Position numbers and translations under genes: made by a program. DNA of 64,000 bases from Antedon mediterranea (lineage: Eukaryota > Echinodermata > Crinoidea > Comatulida > Antedonidae): the NCBI RefSeq assembly GCF_964355755.1, contig NC_092677.1, forward strand, positions 27,808,101 through 27,872,100, read 5' to 3'. Below are positions 1 to 13,240 of the stretch, one piece after another. Below the pieces are notes generated by a model, which saw only the letters and a list, made by a program, of their open reading frames with translations, ran no database searches and had not been told where the DNA came from. Numbering within the stretch: the stretch's first letter is position 1; each line of letters begins with the position of its first letter.

Positions 1-2802
1 CTGTCCGTCTTCTTGCTGCCACGATTTTGTGTAAGTATTTATATAGATGGATTAAACAGGCCGAACGTTTCCAAATCAACATCATTGTTCCAATAAAGTA
101 ACACTAAGCAACATGTAATACAATAATTTATTTACAATCTGTAATCTATGAAAAAAAGTGGAAATTATTTTCTTGACACGGTTCTTAGAGAAAGATTTGT
201 TGTAGAATATTAAGAGTTGGTTAAATAAATTATGTAGGATATTAAATTTTTGAACTTTAACTTGTCTATGACGTGACCCAGTCAATGCTCATGGCTATCT
301 CTTCATGTAAACAGAATAATAGCTGATAATGTTTGTTTTCATTGCAGGTGCGGTTTTCTTAGTCAATTGCGTCAGCGTTCCATTAACCTCTCGTTTGAAT
401 GTATTTTTCACAATCGTGAAAGTGTCTGGTTTGATTGTGATTGTCATAGCCGGTATCGTGCTTCTTATCCAAGGTAAGAATGTTATCTGCGAGGCACAAG
501 AATGACCTAATCCATCAGATACATTGACCACCTCTTCATCACTATTGAAAAAACGGTTCAAACGTCTTCACATACGGCTCAAAGCACATATAAAACATTG
601 TCCAAACTTCTTTTGTTTCTTCGATTGTTGACAAAAAACTGGTCAAAGTGGTTCATCCAAATAGACACTAGCAAATTTAGACTCACAACTGTAGGATGGT
701 AGCCATATCATTAGAAAAAGAATGAATGTATGCACCACGTGTTTACGCCAAGTAAAATGTCCTAATGGTTAAGATAAGTTAATTTGTTTCTTTCAGGAAA
801 CACGGAAAACTTTGAAGACGCATTCAAAGGAGACGGACAATTTAAATGGATAGATCTTCCTCTTGCATTTTATTCTGGCCTTTTTGCATTTTCTGGTTGG
901 TAAGTTGCTACTGGTATTACACAATAACTTCATATTAGATTTACTATCCAACATGCAATATAAGAAACCTCTTGATTGTTTGTTAATTGGTAATGACAAA
1001 TATATTTTGTCTTTATCATTAGGCAAATTACAGCTGCTATGGTAGAAGAAGTGATCAACCCATCAAGGTACGGTTTATAAATCTTTAAACATTCTTTAGT
1101 ATATTGAAAGTACTTTCTAATTTGCATTATTATTAAACAAATATAATTACAAATTTTCAGAACTCTTCCTGTTTCAACAGTCATCGCTATGACAGTGATT
1201 ACCAGTGTATACATCATGGCAAATATTGCATATTTCACTGTTCTATCACCAGCTGAGATTCTCGCTTCTGACGCCGTTGCATTGGTAAATACCGTATTGC
1301 CTTGTTCTTTGCATCAAATTCGTCCATCAATTCTTTTCTTTATATTCCTTCTTGACGCAATAACCTCGCTCCTTCTGCCATCTTTCTCATCAGACCTCCA
1401 ATAATCATCATTTTATAGTCATCATTATCGTTTAGTATGTTGCTTTTGTAGAGTTTTGGTCAGAAGGTGTTTGGAGACTGGGCCTGGATATTATCGCTTG
1501 TGGTAGCGTTTTCTTGTATAGGTGCAATTAATGGCGGGATCTTGTCCACTTCAAGGTAATGTTGACAATCATTTATATTACACTCGAACCGAACATTTTT
1601 CTAAATGCAAGATGCAACCTCATTTATACGTTCCCGTTTTGTTCCTTTTCCAAATAATTTCTACTTTTTTGGAAGATTCTCCTTTACTTATGTTCTTATT
1701 TGTTTCTCCTCTTAGAATGAACTTTGCAGCGTCACGTGAGGGTCAATTACCTAAACTGTTATCAATGATTCACATAAACTTCAAAACACCAATGCCGTCT
1801 GCAGTCATTATGGTAATTAGCTGCTGCTATCTTGCAATGCAATTGGTCCAAAGACTACTTAGTGTTACATCTGCATTTCTACTACAACTGAATATAGTTT
1901 AACTTAAGTTCTATATTCTACCACACTTTTGGAAAATCACCTGTATAAACAAAAAACTATTACTAGCTAAATTTCTGAAGTCCATGATTTCTGGTTGATC
2001 ACCCAGGCTAAAAATATATCCAATATCAGAGAGTACAATGTACCATGTTTATTCATTTTCAGATTCCAATTGCTTTGATACTACTTGTTGGTGACAGTGT
2101 GTACAGTCTTATAAACTACTTAAGCTTTACCCGTTGGTTGTTTATCGCTCTCACTGTTGGAACTGTTCCTTACTATAGAATAAAATATCCGGACTGGGAA
2201 CGTCCATTTAAGGTTTGTTATTTAATATAAAAATCAGGAATAGTTTGAAAATAGTACACGGCGAAACGTACCGATAAAAAATGACTGTATTATTGTTTTT
2301 TATTATTTATTTATACTGGGTGACCTCTTCAGTCAAAGACTGGTCTCTCAGAGGACCCAGTTATGATCAGTGGCTGTGATGTACTGGTACACCGGAGTAA
2401 CCCCCTCAAATCCCATTTTCTAGGAGTACGCTCATGTTTGATTTATTTTTTTTTCTCAGGTGAACTTAGCAGTACCAATCATATTCACCTGCTTTGCGTT
2501 GTTGGTCGTTGTTGTATCTCTTTACTCTGCACCAAAGGATTGTGGGATTGGACTAGCTATCATGCTTGCTGGTATACCACTTTATCTCATAGGTGTGCGG
2601 TGGACAAACAAACCATCTTGGTTTGACGAAGGAATGGGTGAGTTTTACAAATTACTGTATAATATAAAGTATAATAATACAACTGCAACGAATACTTCAA
2701 ACACATTCACTAATTCATACTTTTCTTTTATCTTCAGATAATTTCAATTTATTTTGTCAAAAGTTCATGTTGGTGGTTGAAGGCGATAAAAAAGAGGATT
2801 GA
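1..2802 (+). CDS. SLC7-family amino-acid transporter light chain, gene 1 (5' part outside window)
   Basis: Coding exons read on + at 1-30, 348-473, 797-899, 1023-1067, 1161-1284, 1452-1555, 1716-1812, 2063-2212, 2460-2637 and 2738-2802 (TGA at 2800). All internal junctions are GT/AG and phases agree. The product matches the second half of the APC-superfamily L-type transporters (LAT, y+LAT, b0,+AT): an AVFLVNCVSV segment, the FSGW motif, TAAMVEEVINPSR, SREGQLPKLLSMI, and a last membrane pair ending in a short tail, DNFNLFCQKF. These proteins exchange amino acids at the plasma membrane as a disulphide-linked partner of SLC3 (4F2hc/rBAT). The N-terminal membrane segments and the heavy-chain cysteine lie left of the window, so the subtype cannot be assigned. 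The downstream paralogue at 3800-8167 shares nearly all its exon boundaries. A SINE fragment sits in the intron before exon 2460. Confidence 0.9.
2297..2408 (-). mobile_element. Fragment of tRNA-derived SINE family A
   Basis: Carries the 3' body of the family seen in full at 55479-55788: ACTGGGTGACCTCTTCAGTC and GATGTACTGGTACACCGG. The tRNA-like head is absent. It lies in the intron before exon 2460 of SLC7 gene 1. Confidence 0.7.
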
Positions 2803-2844
2803 AATGTTAAAACTAAACTAGAACTATACATTTATATATTAAGT

Positions 2845-3219
2845 TTATGGACCCTGTATAAAACTCCACATATAGACCCTGTATAAAACTCCACATATGG
2901 ACCTTATATTACTGGTTCTCTATAGACCCTGTATCACTCGCCATCTATGGACCCTGAATCACTCGCCATCTATGGACCCTGTATCCCCGTCGAAATATGG
3001 ACCCTGTATCTCCGTCGAAATATGGACCCTGTATCTCCGTCGAAATATGGACCCTGAATAACTCGCCATCTATGGACCCTGAATCACTCGCCATCTATGG
3101 ACCCTGTATCCCCGTCGAAATATGGACCCTGTATCACCTTCCAACTGATTCATTCTTTACTTTGTACCTTTTAAATTCTTATTATAGTCCTGCATCACTT
3201 TCTATTTATGGACCCGAAT
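2845..3219. repeat. 25-bp minisatellite just after SLC7 gene 1
   Basis: About fifteen imperfect copies of a 25-base unit built on TATGGACCCTGTATC, with alternating second halves (CCCCGTCGAAA or ACTCGCCATC). It starts about 40 bases after the stop codon of SLC7 gene 1, so it probably lies in the 3' UTR. A short + frame stays open through it by chance. Confidence 0.9.
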
Positions 3220-3799
3220 ATTAACCTTGAGCCCTGGCTAAGATCATCCTTCTCTCATATCAAACAGAGGTGCATATATGTATATATATAATGATTCTCT
3301 CTTATTTCATAAATAACAAATTTAAATTGCAGTTTCTAAATGAAATTGCAATATTCTATTAATAAAATAATGACTTTAAATTATGTAAATATTAGTTCTT
3401 TAAACCATTAATGAAATCTGTAATAATACAATAAGTTTTCTTAGATTAAATAAAAACAAAAATGTATAATAAAATGTATTATATTGCATCTAGTTTTTTT
3501 GTTATATAAAAATGTCAACCGCTTCAAAATCGTTTAAGTGTTAGTTACATTTTTCAATGGTGGTTCTACTTCAGGTGGATTTGCTCAATAGATATATATA
3601 TATTATAACTTTTACTAATTTATTAAAAATAAAATATATTTAAAATATAAATTCAAAAGCACACACTATATATTTAGTGGGTTTATATATTCGGTGAAAC
3701 ACACCGGTATAAATTTCATATCCATAATGATATAACCAGGAAGATAGTAAAAAGTAATATTTTGTTTCTCCCTGATATAAGTTCCTCTACCAACACAGG

Positions 3800-6700
3800 T
3801 TAGTCTATGTAAGTACACTTTTCTTGTTGAACAATAAGTACAAGTTTCTGCAACCAAGTTGTTATGTAGCCTAAAAAATAAATTGCAGAATTTTAATTTT
3901 TGAAGGGGTCCTTTTTTTTCGACAAAGATCAAAATGAACAAAGGTAGTTTGGCTTATTTACCATAAAACCTCTTACTATGGGTTTGCATAAAATTGGTAA
4001 CATTTCAGTGATCGCTGACTCGAAACAACTATGCACGTGACAGCATAATGTCATCCTCATGACCTACTGCTTCGCTGAAACACGTTTATATTTCATCTCC
4101 GTATACTGTTTTCCGCGACTATTTATATAAGACTTTTTCTAGTCCAAAAGTTCCGCAATTATTTTTAACTATTAAAACACATTCCGAACAAATTTAGACC
4201 AGCGCAAATTTTCTTATTGGAAATGTACTGTATTCCAATAATTCTAATTTAACATTTTTGTGCTAGTTGCAATTTCTGATTTTCCAGTAAAAATTAAAAT
4301 GGGTGTACTCACTTTGTTTGCCAATGCATTGTCTTCTACTAATCAGGTAAACAGGTATCCCAGAAAGCATCAGACCTAAACCAATACCACACTCAATAGG
4401 AGCAGAGTACAAACTTAAGGTGACCAGGAATAAACAAAACAAGACAAACGTGATGGGTACCAACAGGGGAACCTGAAGCAATATACAAATGATAACAACA
4501 ATAGATTGCAAATGAATGATTTGATGATTATACATAATAATATTTAACATTGAAAATCAAAATTGATGACATAAAATACAGGATAGAATAATGACACTAC
4601 ATTAATATAAATACTATCTTCTGATAACAGTCAGGGGAAGATGGCAAAAGATTTCCTACTTTTTAAGAGTTTTATCAGATAATCTATATTGTTTTGACAA
4701 CTTGACCACAGTGCTGATTTTGCTATTTTTCCTCTAACTAAAAAGGATTAGAACCAAATATTTTGTTTAAAAAAAATTACTTCTCCAAAACTTCACCCTA
4801 CCTTAAATGGTCTGTTCCATTCTGGATGCTTCCATCTGTTGTATAGTATGGTTGATGCAGATAATCCAAGAAAAAGCCATTTGGTAAAACTTAAGTAGTT
4901 TATTAGGCTGTAGACACTGCTACTTGTTAAACATAGTAAGCAAAATGGAACCTACCAACAATAAAAGAACATGTGATGTGAATCTGTAGACATGGATAAA
5001 AGGTAAATAGCATGCTTCACAAACACGCACTTCAAGACTAATAAAGATAATGAAATTAAATCATTCATTCTTCATTTAGCTTTTTAAATAGATTTAAATG
5101 TAGGTCAGATGGAAATGGAACACTATCAAACTTTATGTGACAAAAAAATGTGATGTGTCCATATATGGACACGATGATGTCATATCACTACCATATTTGA
5201 GCATATCACTACCATATGTGGGCACATCACACTTTGTTTTTGTCAAACTAGTTTGATTGTGTAGACAGAGCTTATGGAAAAGCAATATAAATTACTGTAA
5301 ATAAACAATGAGTCTAATAGAGTATTTCACAAATATTATAGCATATAGTTTTGTGGTAAATACATAAAAATTTAAAAAATGTCAACGTAATGACAAACCA
5401 TTAAAAGTATAGCAGGTATTGGCGTCTTGCAGTTAACTTGAATCATTGAAAAGAATGATGGCAGCTGTCCCTCACGTGATGAAACAAAATACATTCTACA
5501 AGAAAACAATTTGAGATAGTAGGTAACTTTGAACTACGTCATGTTATATTGGACGTGTGTCCTCGCTCTTCACCAAAACACAAGTTTGTTGGTTTCAACA
5601 TCGATTGCCCCGACTTAGGTTGGTCGTCGCAAAACAAAAGCTCTCTAAATACCTTTTAAACTAATATTCAATTTGTATTTGTTATTGCTGAATCTGATAT
5701 AATAAGGAACACAGTCAATCCAACTGACCTTGATGTACTAAGAATTGAGGCATTGGCGGACCCAATACAAGATGCTGACACAGTTAGTGCGATGATCCAT
5801 GACATCTTATTAAATGCAGACTGCCAGTAGGTCTATCGAAAGAGTGAAATGTTTAATAATCAATAAACCATATAGATCATCAAATTTAGGGTACGCTAGG
5901 ATTATAGGGAAAACCCACCGACCTGAAATGACCCTTTCCGAAAAATAGTATATACTGTATACAGCAGAGAGTACAAATTAATGTTAGTTTGAATAAACAC
6001 TTTAACATGTTTGCGATGTGATATATTATAGTTTTGTTCTGTAACTACTTTTGTTGTAGAATGTCAACAACGTAATGGGGTTCATTGTGTGTACACATTG
6101 GGTACAATGGTGTAAAGCAACTCACCAGGGCAACGGCCTCAGAGTTAAGAATATCGTCAACAGACAGAACAGTGAAGTAGGACACGTTGACCAGAAGGTA
6201 TAATGATGTAATAATCACCATGGAGATGATAATAGCAACTGGAATGGTTCTGAAAACAAACAAAATATGATATATATCGTAAACCACAATTATTATTATA
6301 ATATGCTATTTTTATTACTAATTTAATTAAGTTTATATTAGTATTAATTGGCTAATTACTCGCTGTTGGATGTGTATGAAATTAAATAAAAATTGTTCTT
6401 CCCCCTTTCTTATAATAATAATGGTCTTATATAGCGCCTAATAAAATGTTGCTAAGCGCTTATGTCTGTTTATTTACCTATGTGGTCTCTTTATTTCTTC
6501 AGTCATTTGAGGAAGACACTGCCTATAAATAAGAGGAAAATTATTTTTTTTTAACTTTCTAAAAAACAAATTGTACTCAAAAGTTATTCTTTAAAAAATG
6601 ACAAAAATAAAATCGTACCATCCTGAATATGCATACATCCCTGAATATAAAGCTAGAGGAAGTTTTGTGATTTCAATGTGTGATTCAATACCATTTGAGA

Positions 6701-8167
6701 AATTATCTCTATTACCTGAAAAAATAATAATAATGAAATCATTTTAAAGACAACCTGGTTTAGTTAATTCCAGAATGTAAAACTGCGCCCAACAAATCGC
6801 CTAACAATACTAGCATTATTTATTAAAAAGAAAAGTTTTAAGTTGATAGATAGAGGTACGTTTAAAAACATATTCTCTAGTTATTTTTTACCTTGTTACT
6901 ACGAGCATTTTTAGTTTTGTTTGTAAATAAATTAGATTCCTTGTGTGTCAAAAAAAAGAGTTACTGTGTTAACTAGAGTCTATACTCCTTCATTTAAAAA
7001 TCTAGTGTTTGAATATTGTGTGCAAGGATCTGTACTACTGTATTGATAACCAAATGCATGCATAGGAACTTATTTCACCTTGAATAAATAGAAATATCCC
7101 TGGTACCAAAATGATGATGAGTCCAAGAACTTTCGCTAATGTTAGGAACTGTTGTAATCTTGACGTCCATTTAACACTTACACAATTCAGGTAAAACAGA
7201 CAATCTATAAAACAAAAGAGTAGAATTATAAAAATTATATCACACATAATATACAGAATCAAGATTATAATTTTGTATAGGAAAAGGTTTGTATGGCGAT
7301 TAAAAAGTTTGGTTTTTCCAAAAAAGGAAGAAAAGGCATCATTTTTTGATCTAAAGCTCTGCCTACACTATCAAACTAATTTGACAAAAAATTGAGTGCC
7401 TAAATATGGTAGTGATATGCACAAATATGGTAGCTTTATAAATGATTGACACTGGGGTCCTGACTTAAAGTTCAATGAACTTACTGTGACCTCCATCCAC
7501 TCATATACAGTACACTGTATATACTTATGTTAAAACTGTTTAAATTCATTTGAAGAGTGGAAAAGGAACGAAACTGTATACTGTACTGCGGGTCACAGAA
7601 GATATAAGTGTGAGATAATATACACTTACACATTGATATTAAGGTAATCAAACTTATAACAATATCTGGAACTTCCTGGCAATGTGAAACCAACGGTTTG
7701 ACAATGTAAACAGAAGCTGTTAAAAGGACAACCATGATGCTTCCGGAGCGTACTGCGATCAACGAAGTCCAAATCCGCAAGAAACCGACCATCGGTCCAA
7801 AACTTTCAAGCAGGTAGACATAATCGCCACCAGACTTTGAGTAGGTAGTGCCGAGTTCTCCGTAACAAAGGGCTCCAAGTGTGTTCGCAACGCCACAAAT
7901 AACCCATAACATTAACGACAAACTGACATCGGGCACCTCTTGAAGAATGCCTTTCGGTGAGATGAAGATTCCAGACCCAATAACAGAACCAACTATTAAT
8001 GCAATACATGAACCAAGGCCTAGTTGCCTTTTAAGTACTATAGGAGAGTCGTCTGCAGCAGCAGCAGGTGATAATTTGGAAGATTTAGGGTAGAGTTCCT
8101 CATCCTCTTCACTTGTTGTAGTGTCTTCAGCAAGCAGCGGTACAGACTGTCCAATAAAGTTGTTCAT
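3800..8167 (-). CDS. SLC7-family amino-acid transporter light chain, gene 2 (complete)
   Basis: Ten coding exons on -: 8167-7630, 7204-7079, 6715-6619, 6522-6478, 6249-6126, 5832-5729, 5495-5399, 4951-4802, 4472-4313 and 3870-3800. They total 1512 nt, an unbroken 503-aa protein, the usual length for SLC7 light chains with 12 membrane segments. The N-terminus is a cytosolic acidic tail, then KRQLGLGSCIALIVGSVIG, containing the GSVIGSGIF substrate-binding loop of membrane segment 1, then GELGTTYSKSGGDYVYL. In YIVKPLVSHCQEVPD the Cys aligns with the LAT1 Cys that bonds the SLC3 heavy chain, so a heteromeric exchanger is likely. A splice acceptor lies directly before the ATG, so at least one non-coding 5' exon exists upstream. 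The last exon (SYITTWLQKL) was placed by similarity to the end of gene 1. It is tail-to-tail with gene 1. Substrate preference cannot be told. Confidence 0.92.
5118..5278. mobile_element. MITE, family with ACACTATCAAACT termini
   Basis: Short non-coding element with inverted ends (ACACTATCAAACTT... and ...AGTTTGATTGTGTAGACAG) and internal repeats of CATATCACTACCATAT. Related copies occur at 7352-7455 (partial) and 42017-42318. It lies in an intron of SLC7 gene 2. Confidence 0.7.
6408..6466 (-). repeat. 3' tail fragment of a SINE/LINE
   Basis: On the minus strand this reads TAAGCGCTTAGCAACATT, then GGCGCTATATAAGACC and a (TTA)n end. It resembles the 3' ends of the LINE at 45065-46085 and the SINE at 34405-34697. 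It lies in an SLC7 intron. Confidence 0.5.
7352..7455. mobile_element. Partial MITE, same family as 5118-5278
   Basis: The left end reads CTCTGCCTACACTATCAAAC, followed by TTTGACAAAAAATTGAGTGC and an ATATGGTAGTGATATG segment, as in the other copies. The right end is missing. Confidence 0.55.
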
Positions 8168-11100
8168 TTTTATCTGAAAAGAAAATTAAGGGATAAATAA
8201 CGCGATTCCTCTTATAAAATTGTACAGTATTTAAAATAAAATGACTTTGCTTATTAATATAGTCTTAATTGTTGAAACAGATACTACATAGGCCTAGTCT
8301 ACAGTAGCTTGAATTTCCCCTCCTGGCCTAGTACTATTGCACAATAGGACTAGCCCTAGTAGTAGTTACTACTACAGTCTGGCTTCTGCTGCAGCATTCC
8401 TCAAAATGCATGTAGGGTATATAGATTGAAATAGGCCTATAAATAGGCTAGTAATAGGCCTATAGAAGTATAATACAGTATCTATATATAAATTATGGTT
8501 AATTCTGACATAGGCGAGCACAATGCAAAAACTTCGGTACAAATCTCCGCCTTGGATACCTACCTTATCTATCCGAGATGTACCGCGAAACGTAGATTTG
8601 ATAACATTAGTGTGCACGCCGACGCTATTGTTCCATATTTATATCTTAGGAAGATATTATAAAGAGTTTTTTAACAACATTTATGATTTCAACATTGGAT
8701 TTTCCTCTCAATTTCAATTCTTCCCGGTCAAAGTAATTTCCGGGTTTAAGATAAGTTCGCCTTAGTTTCAAATATTTTCTCTCTTTTATACACAAGGGAG
8801 CAGTTAAAATAATAGATTTGACCCTAAAGGTGACTGGAAACAGGCACTTTCCATCAATCAATACAGTGTCCCTTTGGAAGACGAAAAAAAAATTGGCCAT
8901 TAATCATAGCCATTTCAGTTTTTTGTTTATTTTAAAACATACCACACGTGTGTGAAGGTACAGTAGTTAAATAATAGGAATTATACTGCAAATTAATAAA
9001 GATGAAATTAATTATACGCCATAAAGAATCAGAATATATTGTGGGGAATAGTATTATAAAATTACATAGGGAGATTTGATAAGACATTTGGAAGACGAAA
9101 AATATGTCAGAATTAACCATAATTTATATATAGATACCACGCGTGTGTGAAGGTACAGTAGTTAAATAATAGGAATTATACTGCAAATTAATAAAGATCA
9201 AATTAAATATACGCTATAAACAATCAGAATATATTGTGGGGAATAGTATTATAAAATTACATAGGGAGATTTGATGATAAGACATTTTTCGAGTGAAATC
9301 CCGATAGCTGAGTTTTATTGAGTAAGCTTGCAGGAATAACTGTAGGCGATCTTCCTGTGTCCCATTAGGCCCAAGATGTCTGCCCATGTTGCAAGCCGTA
9401 ATGTCTTCTTTCTTGGGCCCACTCTGTCACGACAGTTAGTTTCAAAAGATGATTAAATTAAATAATGTATTAATAATTATTAGGATGGTATTCATTTGAA
9501 TAAACGCCTCTCCAATAAAACATCACTTTGAATAATAAACCCCCCCCCCCCAACCCAACTATCTAATAAACGTCCATCCACATATTTATAATAACACAAT
9601 TATACTATTTGTAGTAAAATTCACCGCACTGTTATCTACAATTTACCAAGCATTTGTTATTCTTTTTTAGCACTTTTCATATCTATTAGAGGATTTCATT
9701 TGATTATAAATGTTACCATATTATTAAAACTAAAAAATTTAACATATATCCCTCGAATAAGCACCTCCCTCAAATGACCTCCGCCTCCCCAAAGGGCCCT
9801 ACCAAACAATAAAAACTATACTTTAAAATGTTATTAATCATCTAAAACACTGTGATACAAAGTAGTTTAGTTTTACGAATGTCAAGCATTTTCAATAATG
9901 GTAACCGACAGAAAACGTATAAGGAGAACATTATCATTCCGAGAACCATCGTCTACACTTCCTAGTTAGAGGGGGAGCGAGCGAAGCGAGCTCACCCTCT
10001 AGTTCTATTAAATTATTAGTAAATAAAATAGTAGTATTACCTACTGCTCAGTGTACAGCACTGAGCTGCATCCATAATAAATATAATATGATGACAACAA
10101 ATATGCTACTTCAATTTCAATGGGACGAGTTGACCTCTCTTTCTCCCTACTGCTTTCCACCAGGCTGAACTATGTAGAGGGCTCGCTAGCATAAACAAAA
10201 TCTTGTTAGTTTTGCTAGCTAGACCATGGATTAAAGAATAGACTAGGCCTAGGCTAGATAGACGGTCCCGACTAGACGACGGAAGGCCGTATTTATTAGT
10301 ATTACTATTATTAGTTAGGCCTAACTAAAAAGGAGGCTCTAGCAATTAATCTAGAAATTAAAAGTATACTACACACGTCAATTCGTCAAGTAGTGATATT
10401 CATTGCGAAGTTCCGTAAAAATCAAGGGAAAACATTCCATCTGCTAGCTCTTTATAGGCTAGGCCTGCCGGGTGTAGCGTGCGTGCAGGAGAATAGGGGG
10501 AGGAGACTAGACAGCTGCAGCTACATACAATACAAAGATAGTACACATGCGCAGACACGACGTATAAAACGTGCGCAAAATAAAACAAAATTGTACATAA
10601 AAACAAAATTGTGACCCCGTTACTGACCTCGTTGGAAACGTTTCTTCATTGTTCAATTGTTTGTAATTTAACTTTTCCCTGGTTTGACAAACACTTTGAT
10701 TATTCTGTCTTTGGTTTGAATTCAGCGAATTACTAGGCCCAGGCCTACTATTATGTAGGATTAGGCCTTTTTGGTTGTTATTACATGAGTGTGTCAATTC
10801 CTTTTCTCTATTATTAAATGAAAGTCAACAATTACTTAAATTCATAATATTGAATTTTTTCTTTTTACTGTCTCCTATAAAATACATTTCATGTAGGCTT
10901 AATAACATTTTTTTCGGTGTACTTTTTAGTATTATAGCCTACTGTAATCTAATCGGTTGAGTCCTCTTTCTTAATTAAAACAATCATACAGGAAGACAAA
11001 CAATAAAATAAACCTAGAGATGAAAAAAACATGTAGGCCTACTGTTCCAGTAATGACAATTGATTTATTTTATGTTATCATTCATTATCATCTTGAAGTA

Positions 11101-11485
11101 ATTTATTATACATGATGGTGTTTTTTTGTTCGTCTGTAGGCATGAAATATCCAAATACAGTAAAACATTTAGTATTAAAAATTACACTTCTGTAAATTTT
11201 TATTTTACCTTAACTTTCTATTACTATTAGGTCAGTCTACTGGTACCTTTACAAAAAGATTATTGTTTGAAACAAAATTATTATTTAATGTTTAACCGAT
11301 ATACATTGAAATACGTTATAGCCTTACGGTATGATTTAATTATTTCCCCATGAAATATTCTAAACGACTACGTTTTTACAAATTTCAATTATTAGATTAC
11401 ATTCACCTAAAAAATAACAAAGAACACGATTACAAATGTTAACAAAGATCGATGTGACTGGAAACAACCTCTCACTCACAGGCTA
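8168..11485. other. Intergenic stretch; no coding gene seen
   Basis: Lies upstream of SLC7 gene 2 and should hold its promoter and non-coding first exon, but no element can be pinned down. It contains a tandem duplication (8940-9285), a C-run near 9541, a short GC-rich inverted repeat (AGAGGGGGAGCGAGCG / CGAGCTCACCCTCT) near 9968-10004, and many TAGGCCTA-like words. The small open frames lack recognisable motifs. Confidence 0.6.
8940..9285. repeat. Tandem duplication, about 195-bp unit, two copies
   Basis: The block beginning ACCACACGTGTGTGAAGGTA recurs 195 bases later as ACCACGCGTGTGTGAAGGTA. About 150 bases of each copy are nearly identical, including GGGGAATAGTATTATAAAA. Non-coding. Confidence 0.85.
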
Positions 11486-11739
11486 CTATATTATGCAGAA
11501 GTATTGGCAGTCGGAACCTATTAAACACAAGCCGCCATTCTGACAAGGTGAAGATTCGCACGGATTTGTATCTGAAATCAAACCAATCAAATTGATTCAT
11601 CCTTTGATCATAATACCAGCTGTGTCTTAACTTATTTAAAATCAAACTTAAAAATTGTAAATTGTATTTTAAAAACTAATTAAGTAGCAATGTTCCAGTT
11701 TTAATTAAAGTTTCGAATTTTTCTTTGTATACCTTGTTT

Positions 11740-11743
11740 TATG

Positions 11744-11785
<42 letters not shown>
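11740..11785. repeat. (CAAT)n microsatellite
   Basis: About eleven CAAT/AATC tetranucleotides in a row. This may be the simple 3' tail of an eroded retroelement on +. Confidence 0.85.
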
Positions 11786-11786
<1 letters not shown>

Positions 11787-12680
11787 TCTACAAGAATGCC
11801 AATAATTCCATGATCTTATCGCAATTTGTGGCGCAATCCACAAAACACATAGTTCTACGTAGATAAATGTTTATGATTTCTTTTGTCATGAAATGATGTT
11901 ACGGTCCAATATCCATCAAGCGACTCCGACTTTTTGAAGAGAAATTTGTTCCGTGCAAACTCACACGAATTTAATATTATGCCTACACATACATTATAAC
12001 TCTTCAAATCAATCTATTACTTACAGTTTTCGCAATTTGTTCCCGAATAACAAGGAGGACACGTGCACTCATATAGCAGGCAGGTTTCTCTTGGGCCGAC
12101 AGAACATGTCCCGCCGTTCATACACACATTCTGATCTTCACATGGGTCATCTAAAAACAATGGTATAGAAGAAGAATGAGAGCCAAAGTATTCCTGGTTT
12201 TGCTGCAGTTAAAGATGTATTGTCCCCCTGAAAAAATAATTCTTACAAAATGTTTTGTTGAATATTCCATTTTAATGTAACATAATAGTTATCCACTTTG
12301 ACCAAAAATTGGATCGAAAAAAAAATGGATTTTTGGTCGAATTTAACCATTTATTTTGTCAGAGTGAAAACATAATTTTATTTTTTTTCTATGGAAGTGA
12401 TTAACTTTATTAAAACTACAAAATAACATATTCAAAGTCTGATTTAATTAATTTTCATTTTTCATGTTTTTGGGGGACAATACATCTTTAAGAAGATTTG
12501 ATTTCATTTTTTCGGCGGCCTATGGCTTACACGCATTGTCGTCGGGTAGTCGCCAACTGGACCTAGAATTCTCCAAAACTGTAGCACTATACTAATGGTG
12601 CAACGCACAACAAGGACGTTACAACCATAAGAAAATTGAAATGCCACATAATTGTGTTGGTCAACTCACTTTGCGCTAAA

Positions 12681-13240
12681 GATTGGTTCGCACTAGCAAC
12701 GCAACGCAAGGAAGGAATATATTTTTGTAGATTTTTAATGTTGTGAATATTTTAGTGAATAATTGTGCAATGTTGCCACCTATACTAAAAGATAATAATA
12801 ATAATAATCAAATAAAGAACAGTGCAGATAGGTTTTACTTTAGTATATTATAATGCAAATTTTTCGTTTTTTTTTAAATAAAAGTGCAATTGTATTTTCC
12901 AAAATTGTGTATATATTTTAAGATTCTTAATATTTTAAATTTTAGTGAATAATTGTGAAATTTTGTAATTGTATATTCCGAATTTATTATTGTAGTTTTT
13001 ATAGATTTCATTTCAATATTTTTTATTGTAATACAAACGTTATTAGCTATGTGCTATTGTTTTTGTAATTTTATATATACCGTAATAAATAAAAAAAAAA
13101 AAAAAAAAAAAAAAAATAAAGTAACGCAACGATTTGACCCATCACACGATGGATTATTCGAACAGTGGTTTGTCATTGGTCAACTCGTTTGCTTTTCGAG
13201 TACGTCCTTGCGTTGCGTCTCTAGTGGGAACCACGCTTTA
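12681..13240. mobile_element. MITE (CCCACTAG / ACGCAACGCAA ends) split by a poly-A retro-insertion
   Basis: The left end TTGGTTCGCACTAGCAACGC and right end GCGTCTCTAGTGGGAACC are inverted copies. The internal GATGGATTATTCGAACAGTG is shared with other copies. About 400 bases of unrelated DNA ending in a roughly 28-base A-run (13089-13116) interrupts it, which looks like a later retrotransposed insertion on +. Confidence 0.6.

Noticed and set aside
3666-3941. 91-codon minus-strand frame at the end of SLC7 gene 2
   Set aside because: Its frame is not that of the transporter. The true last exon (3870-3800) uses another frame matching gene 1.
9968-10004. GC-rich inverted repeat as a transcription terminator
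   Set aside because: Factor-independent terminators do not apply to an animal genome. More likely a transposon end or low-complexity inverted repeat.
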